From assembly GCF_007750395.1 (NCBI RefSeq), contig NZ_CP036281.1:4797001-4861000 (forward strand): a stretch of DNA of 64,000 nucleotides, in the 5' to 3' direction. The notes beneath the pieces are model-generated. The model did not search any database and was not told where the DNA came from. It worked only from the letters and a program-made list of their open reading frames with translations. How positions within the stretch are numbered: position 1 is the first letter of the stretch; each line of letters starts with the position of its first letter. The DNA comes from Polystyrenella longa (lineage in GTDB: Bacteria; Planctomycetota; Planctomycetia; Planctomycetales; Planctomycetaceae). This document shows, piece after piece, positions 52,882 to 61,570 of this stretch. A program made the translations under genes and the position numbers.

Positions 52882-53550
52882 ATGGAAGTCCAACATTCGA
52901 AAGTGAAATCAAGCAGGTGGACACGGCGATGCCGCTGGGCAACGGTTGTGCTGTTTTTTCTTATGTGGATCGTCCTCAGCTTTGACGTTCCTTTTCCCGA
53001 ATTCTACGTGCTACAGCACATTCCGACCGTCGGTGCCTGGATCGTCATTTTCATTTTGATGCGATACCGCTTGCTGAAGGAGGTCGATCTCTATGCCATC
53101 ATCGCTTTTCTGGTCCTGCACCTGATTGGAGCCCGGTACATTTACTCCTGCGTTCCCTACGACGAGTGGACGGAGTCCCTGTTTGGCGTCAGTCTATCCG
53201 AAACTTTCCACTGGGAGCGTAACCACTACGACCGATTGGTTCATCTGCTCTACGGAACACTGTTTTCGCTTCCCGCCTGGCACTTGCTGGATCGCTACTT
53301 GACGAAGTCAAACGGGATACTGATTCTCTTGACCGTTCAGGCAATTCTCGCGACCTCGGCGCTGTATGAACTGGCCGAATGGTCACTCACAATGGTCGCT
53401 GCCCCGGAAGCCGCCGAAAGCTACAATGGCCAGCAAGGAGACATCTGGGATGCTCACCAGGATATGGCTCTGGCCCTGCTGGGAAGCCTGATCAGTTGTT
53501 TTGTCTTGCTGCTAATAAGCCGTCACACCAAGGCTTCACAAAGTGATTAA
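52882..53550 (+). CDS. DUF2238 (YjdF-like) membrane protein
   Basis: A 222-residue protein with about six transmembrane segments. It has the family landmarks HLIGARYIYSCVPY, RNHYDRLVHLLYGT, ALYELAEWS and NGQQGDIWDAHQDMALALLGSL. Function of the family is not settled. Conserved His, Asp and Glu in loops suggest a metal site. Start ATG 52882 follows GCAGG and an upstream AAGGAG. It appears to be a separate transcription unit. Confidence 0.85.
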   Translation: MEVQHSKVKSSRWTRRCRWATVVLFFLMWIVLSFDVPFPEFYVLQHIPTVGAWIVIFILMRYRLLKEVDLYAIIAFLVLHLIGARYIYSCVPYDEWTESLFGVSLSETFHWERNHYDRLVHLLYGTLFSLPAWHLLDRYLTKSNGILILLTVQAILATSALYELAEWSLTMVAAPEAAESYNGQQGDIWDAHQDMALALLGSLISCFVLLLISRHTKASQSD

Positions 53551-53867
53551 CATCTATTCACTCGCCGCGCTGTTATTCACGTTAGCTCATACAACTTTTC
53601 GTATTATGGGGCCCGGAAATTTTTTTGGTGTTGATTAAGTGACCCCCTCTACGTTTTCGAGAGTATACGTTGGAAACTGCGTCACGAGTGGCTAGACTCA
53701 GGCTGACCAGACTCTCTATCTGATCACCTTTCTCTATTCCCGATCCTCTTGATCGGGATTACCGGCTTGCCGCTTTCTCCCCAGCCCATGGTTTAACAGT
53801 CGGGGCTATCATAGTGACAGCGAAACGCCATTTCATGTTCACAGTAGCCAACGTCCTGGAGCCATTC
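53551..53867. other. Intergenic region before mazG-like gene
   Basis: About 320 bases, containing an 8-bp perfect hairpin (TCCCGATC and GATCGGGA, 53738-53745 with 53751-53758, loop of 5) without a T-run. It may be a terminator of the DUF2238 gene or nothing. No gene. Confidence 0.4.
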
Positions 53868-54197
53868 ATGGCTGAAAATCAACTCCCCGATTCCGAATTC
53901 TCGCTCGATCAACTCCAACCGCTGATCGATCAGATGTATTCGCGAAAGGACGAAGAGCGGGGAGTGGAAGGAACCTTCATGTGGTTTATGGAGGAAGTAG
54001 GCGAGTTATCGGCTGCTTTGCGTGAAGGAACACCGGAAGAACTGGCTGCTGAATTTGCTGATGTTCTTGCCTGGCTGGCAACCATCGCCAATATCAGTGG
54101 AGTCGACCTGCGAGAAGCGGTCTATCAGAAATACGGCCGTGGCTGTCCTGGCTGTGGAAATCTGGCCTGCTCTTGTGGACCAGAGGAAAAACCCTGA
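53868..54197 (+). CDS. MazG-like nucleotide pyrophosphohydrolase
   Basis: A 109-residue all-alpha NTP pyrophosphohydrolase. The metal motif EEVGELSAALREG and the second acidic helix EFADVLAWLATIA give the usual EExxE...ExxD signature. A C-terminal cluster, GCPGCGNLACSC, could bind zinc and is an uncommon addition. ATG 53868 was chosen because GGAG lies 8 bases upstream; a GTG at 53814 would add 18 residues with no ribosome binding site. The enzyme probably hydrolyses aberrant nucleotides. Confidence 0.8.
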   Translation: MAENQLPDSEFSLDQLQPLIDQMYSRKDEERGVEGTFMWFMEEVGELSAALREGTPEELAAEFADVLAWLATIANISGVDLREAVYQKYGRGCPGCGNLACSCGPEEKP

Positions 54198-54701
54198 TTG
54201 GAATGGTCGTGACAATTACATAAACAAAGTCACGTCAGTCTTCTCTGAACCAGCACTTCCACCATGGGCGTTAATTGACATTCGATTTGGCACGTCGGTA
54301 GTATTGATTTGATTGAGTTACACAATTCTGGAAAACCACACGCTGTGTTACCCACCATTGTACACATTTCTACATTCCGGTTTTCCAGTTTCTCCCGCCT
54401 GAAACATCAATTCATATCGCCTCGCACTACTTTATTTCTGGTCTTCAATTCTGATTCTTAACTAATCAGCATCATTTCCGGTTTGGTAATAATCAACGCC
54501 ATCTATCTCAGCGATTATGACAACCATTCCTGATGAACCTTTAATTTAAATGAATTCCGTCCCGTTTCGACATCGAAACCCGGTTTCCTGTCGCGGGCGC
54601 GTTTATACTACTGGAACAGAATTAACCTCACACCTGCATTTCTAAGAGGCTTTCCCGAACTGGCGAGCCAACTTGGAACTACGGAGAATGGTACCACTGC
54701 C
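54198..54701. other. Upstream region of the envelope gene cluster
   Basis: About 500 bases without a gene. It holds the possible promoter at 54275-54304 and, closer to the first gene, a TATACT box at 54604-54609 without a good -35. AGGAGA-like purines lie near 54682. Confidence 0.5.
54275..54304 (+). promoter_or_regulatory. Possible sigma-70-type promoter for the envelope cluster
   Basis: TTGACA (54275-54280), an 18-base spacer and TAGTAT (54299-54304): a perfect -35 and 4 of 6 at -10. It lies about 400 bases before the first gene of the cluster, so a long leader would result. Confidence 0.35.
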
Positions 54702-55592
54702 ATGGCCACGGCGAATAATAATCATCATCCTCGACCTGTGATGCGAATTACGCAATACGATCGTGTCAGTTCGTGGATGTATTCAGTAATTCTTGCTTGC
54801 CTGCTCGCCGCGATCGCCATTTTCATCATGTGGTTCTCCTCCCGTATTCCTCAGCCAGATGGCGAGATGATCATCGAACCAATGGTCCCTGCTGGTGGTG
54901 AACTCGACGGTGCTATCGACGAAACATTAAAAGTCGAATCGCCCGAAGACGTCAGCGATGACCCTTCCGAAGCAGAATTGCCGAGCGAAGAGACACAGAT
55001 TCTCGAAACACTCGAAACCGTCGTCGAAATGTCCGACAACGCGTCGCAATTTGTACAGGACCAGGTTCAGGAAGCGACAGAATCGACAGGCAAGCCTGGT
55101 AGTGCGGATGGCTCGGGAAAACCACCCCTGGGTGAAGGAGGGGGCGAAGGGGCTCTCTCTCGTGCACAGCGCTGGGTTGTTCGCTTTGGAGACAAAGACA
55201 CGCTGGAAGAATACGCCCGGCAACTCGACTTCTTCAAAATCGAGCTGGGAGCATTGATCGGCAGCGAAGTTGTTTACGTCTCCAATATATCCGCCTCCAC
55301 CCCGACGGTTCGCCGCAGAAAAATCAGTAAAGACGAACAACGACTTTACATGCAATGGCAGGACGCGGGACGTCGAAAATCGGACGTGGAACTCATGAAA
55401 AAAGCGGGGATCGACGCCAAAGCCGTCCCTGTGCTGCACTTCTATCCGGCTGAAACGGAAAACCAGTTGGCACAAAAAGAACTTGCGTATCGCAATCGAA
55501 ATGTTAAAGAAATTCGACGTACTTATTTTTCCGTCAGTCGCCGAGCAGGGGGTTACGCCTTTATCGTAACACGACAGCTTTACCTGCGTTAA
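54702..55592 (+). CDS. Single-pass protein in TonB position, unrecognised C-terminal domain
   Basis: A 296-residue protein with a short cytoplasmic N-terminus, a transmembrane helix at about 25-47 (WMYSVILACLLAAIAIFIMW) and a long acidic low-complexity linker (SEETQILETLETVVEMSDN, then GSADGSGKPPLGEGGGEG). A C-terminal domain from about 150 (LSRAQRWVVRFGDKDTLEEY) has mixed alpha/beta character and two internal basic stretches (RRRKISKDEQ, AGRRKSD). Topology and position before ExbB/ExbD suggest the energy-transducing partner, but the TonB C-terminal YP-x-A signature is absent. It has no recognised family. The next gene is 71 bases downstream. Confidence 0.7.
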   Translation: MATANNNHHPRPVMRITQYDRVSSWMYSVILACLLAAIAIFIMWFSSRIPQPDGEMIIEPMVPAGGELDGAIDETLKVESPEDVSDDPSEAELPSEETQILETLETVVEMSDNASQFVQDQVQEATESTGKPGSADGSGKPPLGEGGGEGALSRAQRWVVRFGDKDTLEEYARQLDFFKIELGALIGSEVVYVSNISASTPTVRRRKISKDEQRLYMQWQDAGRRKSDVELMKKAGIDAKAVPVLHFYPAETENQLAQKELAYRNRNVKEIRRTYFSVSRRAGGYAFIVTRQLYLR

Positions 55593-55663
55593 ATCGCCTT
55601 TAATCGAACATCGTTTTCACACAATCAGAATCTAAACACTTTAATTAAGCAGTGGAATTCCAG

Positions 55664-56317
55664 ATGGATGCCAAGCAGATATTTCTAGAGTATTTCGGCT
55701 ATATAATTTACGCCGCGATGGCGTTAGCCGCGATGGCGGGACTCGCCTGTATTGCGATTCTCAACCGGAACGTTAAGAAGAAGTCGATGGGCAGCCGGGC
55801 CAACTCTGACGCCTTCCTCGAAGAAGTCAGTATGTACCTGGAAGATCGCGATTTCGACGCGGTCGTTGAGCTTTGCGACTCGCCTCCGTACTGGAGTAAA
55901 GCGGTTCCGCAATTGATCATGGTCGCCATTGAAAACAAGAAGCTGGGCTTAACTAAAGTCCGTCGCATGCTGGCGGAGCGGTTCGAGCGTGAAATTCTGG
56001 CTGAGCTGGAATACACCACTTCCTGGGTGATCACCGTCGTTAAGAGTGCTCCGATGTTGGGGCTGCTCGGAACCGTTACCGGTATGATCAGTGCGTTCGG
56101 TAAGATCGCCGCCATGCAGGAAACAGGTACCGACCCGGCTCAGCTTGCGAACGACATCAGTTTCGCCCTGTTAACCACGGCCTATGGGTTGGCAATCGCC
56201 ATTCCACTGGTGGTTCTCGGTAACAAAATCAACGTGCAAATCGGAAAACTGCAAGACTCCGTCCAAGACGATCTCGGCCGGTTTCTGAATGACTTCGAAC
56301 GTGCAATCCGGAGCTAA
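55664..56317 (+). CDS. ExbB/TolQ/MotA-family proton channel
   Basis: About 217 residues. Three transmembrane helices are seen, the first near residues 12-34 (IIYAAMALAAMAGLACIAIL). The family core VVKSAPMLGLLGTVTGMISAFGKIAAM and ISFALLTTAYGLAIAIPLVVLGNKI match ExbB/TolQ. It is the pore subunit of a proton-driven motor complex. ATG 55664 was preferred over an in-frame GTG at 55652. The following ExbD gene starts 5 bases after its stop, so translation is likely coupled. Confidence 0.93.
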   Translation: MDAKQIFLEYFGYIIYAAMALAAMAGLACIAILNRNVKKKSMGSRANSDAFLEEVSMYLEDRDFDAVVELCDSPPYWSKAVPQLIMVAIENKKLGLTKVRRMLAERFEREILAELEYTTSWVITVVKSAPMLGLLGTVTGMISAFGKIAAMQETGTDPAQLANDISFALLTTAYGLAIAIPLVVLGNKINVQIGKLQDSVQDDLGRFLNDFERAIRS

Positions 56318-56322
56318 TCAGC

Positions 56323-56811
56323 GTGGCTAGAAGAACCGTCTTCATGGGTGGCAGCGAAAAAGCGTTGCTCGCCAAAAAGAAAAAACCGGAAGATGCCGAT
56401 CTGGACATTACGCCCATGATCGATGTCACCTTCCTGTTATTAATTTTCTTCATGGTCACCTCGACTATGCAGGAATCCTCCAATATTTCTCCTCCTGGCG
56501 CAAGACACGGCGATGGTACTAATAAAGGCGATTCGGTCATTATCACCATCGCAGCCCCCGACACTCCCACCGACGAACCGGAAATTCGTTTCGGAGACAA
56601 ACCGAACTCTCCCATCATCAATCTAGGCCAGGTAGAGGCTGAAGTAAAAACAGCTGTGGCGGCACTGGGAATCAAAGAACCTAACGTCATCATCAAAGCC
56701 GACCGCGATACGCCGCACGGGTATGTTCAGCAGGTATTGCGAGAAATCGATCACATAGAAAACGTAAGGTATCACATCGGAGTCGAAGACAAATCCCGTT
56801 CCTCAAATTGA
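56323..56811 (+). CDS. ExbD/TolR-family protein
   Basis: A 162-residue protein. The cytoplasmic N-terminus is basic (AKKKKPEDADL). A single transmembrane helix carries the proton-carrying Asp in DITPMIDVTFLLLIFFMV. The periplasmic domain (IITIAAPDTPTDEPEI... IIKADRDTPHGYVQQVLREI) is ExbD-like. Start is GTG with GGAG 10 bases upstream. It is the stator partner of the preceding ExbB. Confidence 0.93.
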   Translation: MARRTVFMGGSEKALLAKKKKPEDADLDITPMIDVTFLLLIFFMVTSTMQESSNISPPGARHGDGTNKGDSVIITIAAPDTPTDEPEIRFGDKPNSPIINLGQVEAEVKTAVAALGIKEPNVIIKADRDTPHGYVQQVLREIDHIENVRYHIGVEDKSRSSN

Positions 56812-56876
56812 CCTCTTTATTCCTACCAGCCATTTTTCAATACACCGGGTAGACCACTACAGAAGTTCCACAAGCC

Positions 56877-57629
56877 ATGCCGATTCAATTTCGTTGTCCA
56901 CAATGCAAGACCCGCCTGAGCATCTCGCGCAAGCAGTCCGGCAGCGATATTAAATGCCCCTCCTGTTCTGCGATGGTACCGGTTCCGGCAATTGATGGAG
57001 CTACCTCAAGGACTCCTTCCCAGAGTCCCGGGAAGACTTCCGAGGACGACGACCTGATCGGCAACATCGATGATATCTTTGGCGACGACCCTTCTGTACC
57101 CGATTCCGATCCCCCCCCCTCTAAACCGAATGCTGGCGGCCCCGTTATTGTAGGGCCACCTCCCGAGGAAGATGAGGACGACGAAGACGAAGGGTTCTCC
57201 GTTCGTTCGATGGAAACGGAAATGGATGACATGGACCTGACCCCCATGGTCGATGTCACATTTCTATTGCTGATTTTCTTCATGATTTCAGCTTCGTTCA
57301 GTCTTCAGAAAACAATGCCATTTCCACCCCCGGAACCCGATGAAGAAGGGGCCACGACTCAGCAAGTCGAAATGGAAGAAACTGAAGACACGGCGATTCT
57401 CATCGAGATCGATGAAAACAATACGATCATGATCGGAGACGAACTGGAAGTCATCCAGGACCCAGCCATGGTTGCAGAGAAAATTGCACAGTACGCGCGA
57501 CAGCAAGGATCGCAAGAGATCATGATGACCGTGAACGACCAGGCGTTACACGATACAGTCGTGTGGGTCTTTGACTCGGCTGCTGAAGCGGGCATTCAGC
57601 GGGTTCGTATTACAACCTTGACTGAATGA
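56877..57629 (+). CDS. ExbD-family protein with N-terminal zinc ribbon
   Basis: A 250-residue fusion. Residues 1-32 (FRCPQCKTRLSIS... DIKCPSC) form a zinc ribbon with Cys7, Cys10, Cys27 and Cys30. A Pro/Asp-rich cytoplasmic linker (about 35-118) leads to a transmembrane helix with the ExbD motif MDLTPMVDVTFLLLIFFM and a C-terminal periplasmic ExbD-like domain (AILIEIDENNTIMIGDELE, VNDQALHDTVVWVFD). It lies 65 bases after the conventional ExbD. The ribbon would sit in the cytoplasm and may sense metal or bind a regulator; ExbD normally has a very short cytoplasmic tail. Confidence 0.9.
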   Translation: MPIQFRCPQCKTRLSISRKQSGSDIKCPSCSAMVPVPAIDGATSRTPSQSPGKTSEDDDLIGNIDDIFGDDPSVPDSDPPPSKPNAGGPVIVGPPPEEDEDDEDEGFSVRSMETEMDDMDLTPMVDVTFLLLIFFMISASFSLQKTMPFPPPEPDEEGATTQQVEMEETEDTAILIEIDENNTIMIGDELEVIQDPAMVAEKIAQYARQQGSQEIMMTVNDQALHDTVVWVFDSAAEAGIQRVRITTLTE

Positions 57630-57828
57630 CCGGCAGGTCTCCCATCGAAAAGACTTTCCACCCTGAATCAAACGACTTAAACAGACATTTTTGTTATACA
57701 GATATTTTTGGATGTCACTCAATTAGACTGACCGACATCCAACAGTCGGCTAACTAGCCTCGTAAAATATATACACTCCTTTTTTTGTATCTGAAGTTTT
57801 CAGATGAGCCAAATAGGCATCAACAACA

Positions 57829-60800
57829 ATGAGCAGTGATGCAGTAATCAAACTGGAATTACCCACGGGTGAAGTGAAAGAGATTGAACTCTCATCCAAA
57901 TCCCCTGTCTCAATCGGTGCGCATCGAAATAACGACGTGCAACTGAAGGAGCCGGGCGTGGGAACCATGCATTGCCGTCTCAGTTTGACGGACAAGGGCA
58001 TCGTGATTGCCGCCGCCACTTCGGCAGGCGTCAATATCAACGGAATCAAAACAAGGAAAACGATTCTAACTGAAAACGATAAAGTGACGATCGGTGGAAC
58101 AAAGCTGACCGTCTCGGGTGAGGCTGCGGTCGCTTCTTCTCGCGCGGCTTCGGCGGTAGATCTGAAACCGGTTTCTCAGGATGACATTTTCGGCGATGTG
58201 GCTCCGGAAGAACCGGATGACCAGGCCGAAACGATCAAGTCGAAAAAGCCACCTAAAAAGCAGAAAACTCCGCCACCAGAAGAATCGGCGATATCTGCCA
58301 TTCTCGATGATGATGACTTCCTGGAAGACGATGACATGTTCGCCCCTGCGGACAACTATGCCTCCAGCTCAGACTCAGATAAAACTGAAGACGACGCAGT
58401 CGAAGAGGATGCCAAAGAAGTTTCCGAGGATGAAGAAGAAACCACCGACGACGATAAACCTGACGAAGAAAAGATTTCTCCTAAAGAAAAACTACGAAGC
58501 CGGATGGAAGCCCGTCGCAATCGCAGCGCCGTTCGTCCTGGCCAGGAAGAGTTACTACGTTCAAAGCTCTTGCAGTTTCTTGGTGGTGGCTCGCTTCTGT
58601 TGATCGTTCTGGCTGCTATCTTTTACGTCCTGTTCCTGAGCAATGACAGTCAGCAACTGTATGACAATGCTTTGACTCAATTTGAAGAGAAGAAATACAG
58701 CCAGTCCATTTCTTCATTCAATGGCTTCCTCGAAAAATATCCGAATGTCACAGAACTTTCTGATGCGGCCCGAATTAAACTGGGGCAGGCGAAAATTGAA
58801 AAAGAGATCGCCGGCTCTGGCGGAAACTGGGAAGCCGGACTGCAACAACTTGATAATTTCATCATCGATAATCGTGGCACCAAAGGTTTTGTGACTGATC
58901 AAAAAGGCGTTCTGTTTTCTTATGCCAACACCATCGCACGAGGTGCCATCGCCTCTGCACAAACTCAGAAGAAACGAGAGTTCCTGGCCTTCGCCAAAGA
59001 AGCCCGCGAAAAAGTGACCGCGTACGGCCCTGAAAGCGAGAGCGAAATGAAAGCGCTCAATCAAGAGCTCGACGGTTTGTATCGTGCAGCCGAGTCCGCT
59101 GTACTTAAGGAAGAAGTCTTCGTTGAGCATCTTCAACGAATTGAAACGGCGATTCAAAGCAAACAGCCGCTTGCCGCATTAAAAACACGCCGGGAACTTC
59201 TTATTCGTTATCCCGATCTCGAAGAAAACAAAAAGCTCAAAGAGAAAATGGGCCAGATTCTGGAAACAGAACAGCAACTCGTCACCTCTACGGAACTGGA
59301 TCAGGAAGCCATTGTAGTGGAGCGAGAAGCTTCGTATCCGCCCCCTTTAACCATCGCCATTCACACCCGTTCTCAAACGCCAGGCCAGTCCGAAGGTGAA
59401 GTCGTCCTGATTCAAACTCAGAACAGCTGTTACGGAATCGACACCATCACGGGGCAACCTGTTTGGCAACGGTTAACCGGACCTGAAAAGTCTTTCTTTC
59501 CTATTCTGGTGGATACCGCTCCGGAAGGGGTGATTTTCTTCGACTCTCAGCACCACGAACTCGTCGCCATTGAATTAACAACCGGAAAGCTGATGTGGCG
59601 ACAACCGCTGCAAACTGCAGACGGCAACCCGGAGCAAGTCACAGGAAAACCTCTCGTACACGATTCCTCGATTTTCATTGCTACGGACCAGAACAACCTT
59701 TATCAGCTCGACCTGCGATCGGGCCGATTAATGGTTCGTCTGCACTTTGCCCAGCCACTATTCGGTTCTCCAGCACTCACTGCCGACGAACGGCATTGCC
59801 TGATCGCCGGTGAACAGGAACTGTTCTACTACTTCTCGCTTCGCCCTCTGAAATGCGAAGCGGTTTCCTACTTCGGACACCTGCCAGGTGACATCGATAT
59901 TCCGATTATCTCCATGGGAAGCCTGGCACTCATCACGCAAAATACGGGCGCGGATGAATGTACTTTAAAAGTATTACGAACCGAGTTCCCCGATAATCCA
60001 GCGGAATTCCCTCAAAAGATTGTTCCGGAAGCTCAGGAGAAGATTGCTGGACGAGTAGTAAACCCACCCTTCCTGAGGGGCAAACAGCTGGTCGTCCATT
60101 CTACGGGAAAACGACTGACGTCCTTCACCGTGTCCGCAGACCCAGGGACCCAAATGCTCACGGAAGATGGAGCATTCCAATTCCAGGAGATGCAGGAAGA
60201 ACAGACAGGCGAAACAGCCTCTGTAAACCCCTCGAATGAACAGTCAGTTTACCTTTACATCGGCCCAAATGGGCAACTTTGGATGAGTCAGGACGCGCTT
60301 CGCAAATTGCAGATTAACAGCGACCACTTCCAGCTCAACCCTAAAGAGACTGCGACCGGTGCCCCTGTTCAACCATTGCAGATGCAGCACGAGAAAGTGT
60401 TCGTCGGTCGAAGCCATCCGTTCTCTCCGGCCGTTTTTCTTTCTCAGGCAAACCGCCAGAGCCTCGACAGTTACTGGAGAACGATCTTCGGCGCCAAAGT
60501 CATCGGCACAATAGAAGCGAATGAGGCCACGCTGACGTGTCTGACAGACGCTGGCTCCGTCGTTCAAGTAAGAAAATCCGATTTTCAAGAGAAACGTTTC
60601 CTCACAGAGTCGATGAATCGACTTCCACTCGATCAGGAAAAAAGCATGTCGGATACGCCACCTCGTGTGGTGACAATGGCGAATGGTCAGATGTTCGTGA
60701 CCTGGGGAAATGCCGATCCATTTTACAGTACGATTTCAAAAACAGGTCAGGTCACTCCGGCACGAAAATTATCCGCCCCTGTCGAGGCGAACCCGATCGA

Positions 60801-61497
60801 GATTGAAGCAGGCACCGTTCTGCCAGTCGCAGACAACCTCATTCTGATTCCTTCCGGAGCGAACAGCCGTCAGGTTATTAATGACTTCAAAACTCCGGAT
60901 TCCAGCTGGAAGACATTAATTCCTCTGTCTGGAAATGAGTTCCTGGGATTAACGGACGCCGGGTTCCTGGCGCGATATGAATTCACTACGGACAATCCGA
61001 GCCACTTCCGTGAAATCACTAATTATGATTTCGGTGTGCCCGTCGATGTAGCGCCGGTCTTGTCAGGAGAAACGCTTTTCCTGGCGACATCGGACAGCAA
61101 ACTTCAGGTCATCGACACAACTTCACTGACTGTCACCAACACAATCGACCTTCCCGCTTCCGCTTCAGGAGATCTGTGGGTCGCTGGAGAAACTCTCCTC
61201 GTTCAGGCAGACAATCAACTCTGGGGTTATCCTGTCACAGGTGATCTGAAACCGACTTGGAATAACCCTCTTGATGGTGGCTCGATCACCGTCGAACCCA
61301 CGGTACGCGGCACCACGATGTTCGCCGCAGACCTGTCTGGACGAATTCTAAAAGTTGATCTTCAATCAGGAGAAATGACAGAGTTGGGTGTTCTCGATGT
61401 TCCGCTCGTGCTCCCACTCTTCGCCTTTGGAAACGATGTTATCGGAGCCACTGTCGATGGTAGCCTCTACCAGTTGTCTTCCTTATTTTCTCAGTAA
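57829..61497 (+). CDS. FHA-transmembrane-TPR-PQQ-propeller protein
   Basis: A 1222-residue bitopic protein. Residues about 1-95 form an FHA domain (SIGAHRNNDVQLKEPGVGTMHCRL), which binds phosphothreonine. An acidic, low-complexity region (about 110-215) and a basic stretch (RSRMEARRNRSAVRPGQEE) precede the transmembrane helix at 247-270 (LLQFLGGGSLLLIVLAAIFYV). A TPR-like region (LYDNALTQFEEKKYSQSISSFNGFLEKYP) and then, from about 505, a PQQ-type beta-propeller (YGIDTITGQPVWQRL, LVAIELTTGKLMWRQP, NLYQLDLRSGRLMV) follow outside. The FHA part would face the cytoplasm and the propeller the periplasm. It lies about 200 bases after ExbD-2 and follows it in the same direction. Likely a link between kinase signalling and the envelope complex. 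Confidence 0.85.
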   Translation: MSSDAVIKLELPTGEVKEIELSSKSPVSIGAHRNNDVQLKEPGVGTMHCRLSLTDKGIVIAAATSAGVNINGIKTRKTILTENDKVTIGGTKLTVSGEAAVASSRAASAVDLKPVSQDDIFGDVAPEEPDDQAETIKSKKPPKKQKTPPPEESAISAILDDDDFLEDDDMFAPADNYASSSDSDKTEDDAVEEDAKEVSEDEEETTDDDKPDEEKISPKEKLRSRMEARRNRSAVRPGQEELLRSKLLQFLGGGSLLLIVLAAIFYVLFLSNDSQQLYDNALTQFEEKKYSQSISSFNGFLEKYPNVTELSDAARIKLGQAKIEKEIAGSGGNWEAGLQQLDNFIIDNRGTKGFVTDQKGVLFSYANTIARGAIASAQTQKKREFLAFAKEAREKVTAYGPESESEMKALNQELDGLYRAAESAVLKEEVFVEHLQRIETAIQSKQPLAALKTRRELLIRYPDLEENKKLKEKMGQILETEQQLVTSTELDQEAIVVEREASYPPPLTIAIHTRSQTPGQSEGEVVLIQTQNSCYGIDTITGQPVWQRLTGPEKSFFPILVDTAPEGVIFFDSQHHELVAIELTTGKLMWRQPLQTADGNPEQVTGKPLVHDSSIFIATDQNNLYQLDLRSGRLMVRLHFAQPLFGSPALTADERHCLIAGEQELFYYFSLRPLKCEAVSYFGHLPGDIDIPIISMGSLALITQNTGADECTLKVLRTEFPDNPAEFPQKIVPEAQEKIAGRVVNPPFLRGKQLVVHSTGKRLTSFTVSADPGTQMLTEDGAFQFQEMQEEQTGETASVNPSNEQSVYLYIGPNGQLWMSQDALRKLQINSDHFQLNPKETATGAPVQPLQMQHEKVFVGRSHPFSPAVFLSQANRQSLDSYWRTIFGAKVIGTIEANEATLTCLTDAGSVVQVRKSDFQEKRFLTESMNRLPLDQEKSMSDTPPRVVTMANGQMFVTWGNADPFYSTISKTGQVTPARKLSAPVEANPIEIEAGTVLPVADNLILIPSGANSRQVINDFKTPDSSWKTLIPLSGNEFLGLTDAGFLARYEFTTDNPSHFREITNYDFGVPVDVAPVLSGETLFLATSDSKLQVIDTTSLTVTNTIDLPASASGDLWVAGETLLVQADNQLWGYPVTGDLKPTWNNPLDGGSITVEPTVRGTTMFAADLSGRILKVDLQSGEMTELGVLDVPLVLPLFAFGNDVIGATVDGSLYQLSSLFSQ

Positions 61498-61570
61498 GTC
61501 TTGCGAAGAATTGTGCCTCAACCGATTACCAAACAGGCGATCCCAAACACGACTAATTTCACGTTCGGTT

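Noticed and set aside
53738-53758. 8-bp hairpin before the mazG-like gene as terminator
   Set aside because: No T-run follows; kept only as a remark in the intergenic entry.
54290-54310. Sigma-54-like TGGCACG box
   Set aside because: The required GC of the -12 element is missing at the right spacing.
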